Positions 22,560 through 22,830 of a stretch of DNA of 22,830 bases are shown here, in pieces; positions within the stretch are counted from its first letter, which is position 1; each line of letters opens with the position of its first letter. Under the pieces are notes generated by a model. The model was not told where the DNA came from. It saw only the letters and a program-made list of their open reading frames with translations, and made no database searches. The stretch lies in assembly GCA_003978875.1 (NCBI GenBank), contig QNXQ01000032.1, positions 1 through 22,830 of the forward strand. Reading direction: 5' to 3'. Source of the stretch: Aquifex sp. (GTDB lineage: Bacteria; Aquificota; Aquificia; Aquificales; Aquificaceae). Position numbers and translations under genes: made by a program.

Positions 22560-22830
22560 ATAGAAAATATTAGATTTAAGTCTAAAAATAAAATTTATAT
22601 CAAAAAATGATTTTGAAGATTTTTAATTGAGACAGAAGATGGTAAAATTGAAGAAATACTTTCTACTACTTTTGGTATATCAAATTGGGCTAAAGTTTAT
22701 AAATTTGATTTAATAGATATTCAAGATCTGGCTAATGAGATTTTAAATCTTATAGATAAATTATGAATTAAATTTAATTCTTTTAAGGTAGAAGTTAAAA
22801 GAGCAAATAAATCTTATCCTTTCACTAGTA
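22560..22830 (+). CDS. thiI: Partial ThiI-like tRNA 4-thiouridine synthase read with TGA as sense
   Basis: The plus-strand frame from about 22560 to the window end encodes sequence typical of the N-terminal region and THUMP domain of ThiI: RFLIETEDGKIEEIL, FGISNWAKVYKF, FKVEVKRANKSYPFTS. The frame has no TAA or TAG but contains three TGA codons (22608, 22614, 22764). Reading TGA as glycine gives KKGFGRFLIET and DKLGIKFNSFKV. The G-R step before the beta strand fits the family well. That is genetic code 25, used by Absconditabacteria (SR1) and Gracilibacteria. Reading TGA as tryptophan (code 4) is possible but fits less well. GC is far lower than elsewhere in the window. The gene lacks its beginning and its remainder. 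It may be foreign sequence joined during assembly, or a decayed gene. Confidence 0.6.

Noticed and set aside
1..22830. CRISPR arrays, insertion sequences, integrases, rRNA
   Set aside because: I saw no regularly spaced repeats, transposase or recombinase motifs, terminal inverted repeats or rRNA segments on either strand.

Overview
The window is about 22.8 kb of compact bacterial DNA, most consistent with a member of the Aquificaceae (Aquifex-like hyperthermophile). This rests on overall protein character: Lys/Glu-rich, short versions of housekeeping enzymes, a TrpB2-type tryptophan synthase, a cytoplasmic NarB/NarK nitrate assimilation pair, and very short or overlapping gene junctions. It is inference, since no database search was run.

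Layout. 67-1686 is topA, whose stop lies 2 nt from the CCA end of a convergent tRNA-Phe(GAA). 1835-3391 is an AT-rich accessory patch: a PsiE-like membrane protein, then a class III nucleotide cyclase broken by one frameshift, then a three-helix membrane protein with the FADTKAG signature of Pycsar effectors (DUF5706/PycTM). I read the last two as a Pycsar anti-phage locus, possibly decayed. 3436-6474 is an adaptor-permease-ATPase export operon of DevBCA/MacAB type. serS (minus) converges on it. 7759-12993 runs rightward: an amidohydrolase starting directly at its metal motif, trpB2, a DJ-1/PfpI protein, and a znuA-znuC-znuB-like metal importer. midA (minus) converges on znuB. A DUF374 acyltransferase (plus) overlaps the 3' end of a khtT-khtU cation/proton antiporter operon (minus) by 116 bp. 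A 49-codon small ORF, guaB, tldD and narB follow.

Right end. Between narB and narK sits a plus-strand remnant of a PAS...EAL signalling protein that has lost its middle. Only the C-terminal part of narK is present. At about 22.55 kb the sequence changes abruptly to very AT-rich DNA encoding part of ThiI on the plus strand, readable only if three in-frame TGA codons are sense codons; glycine fits best, as in Absconditabacteria (SR1) or Gracilibacteria. Two oppositely oriented genes both cut at the same place suggests a chimeric join at the end of a metagenomic contig rather than a real neighbourhood, though this cannot be proven here.

Recurring themes are convergent genes overlapping at their stop codons, and several genes with a -10-like hexamer 6 to 8 nt before an ATG and no Shine-Dalgarno, suggesting leaderless mRNAs. 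The best case is the cyclase gene.
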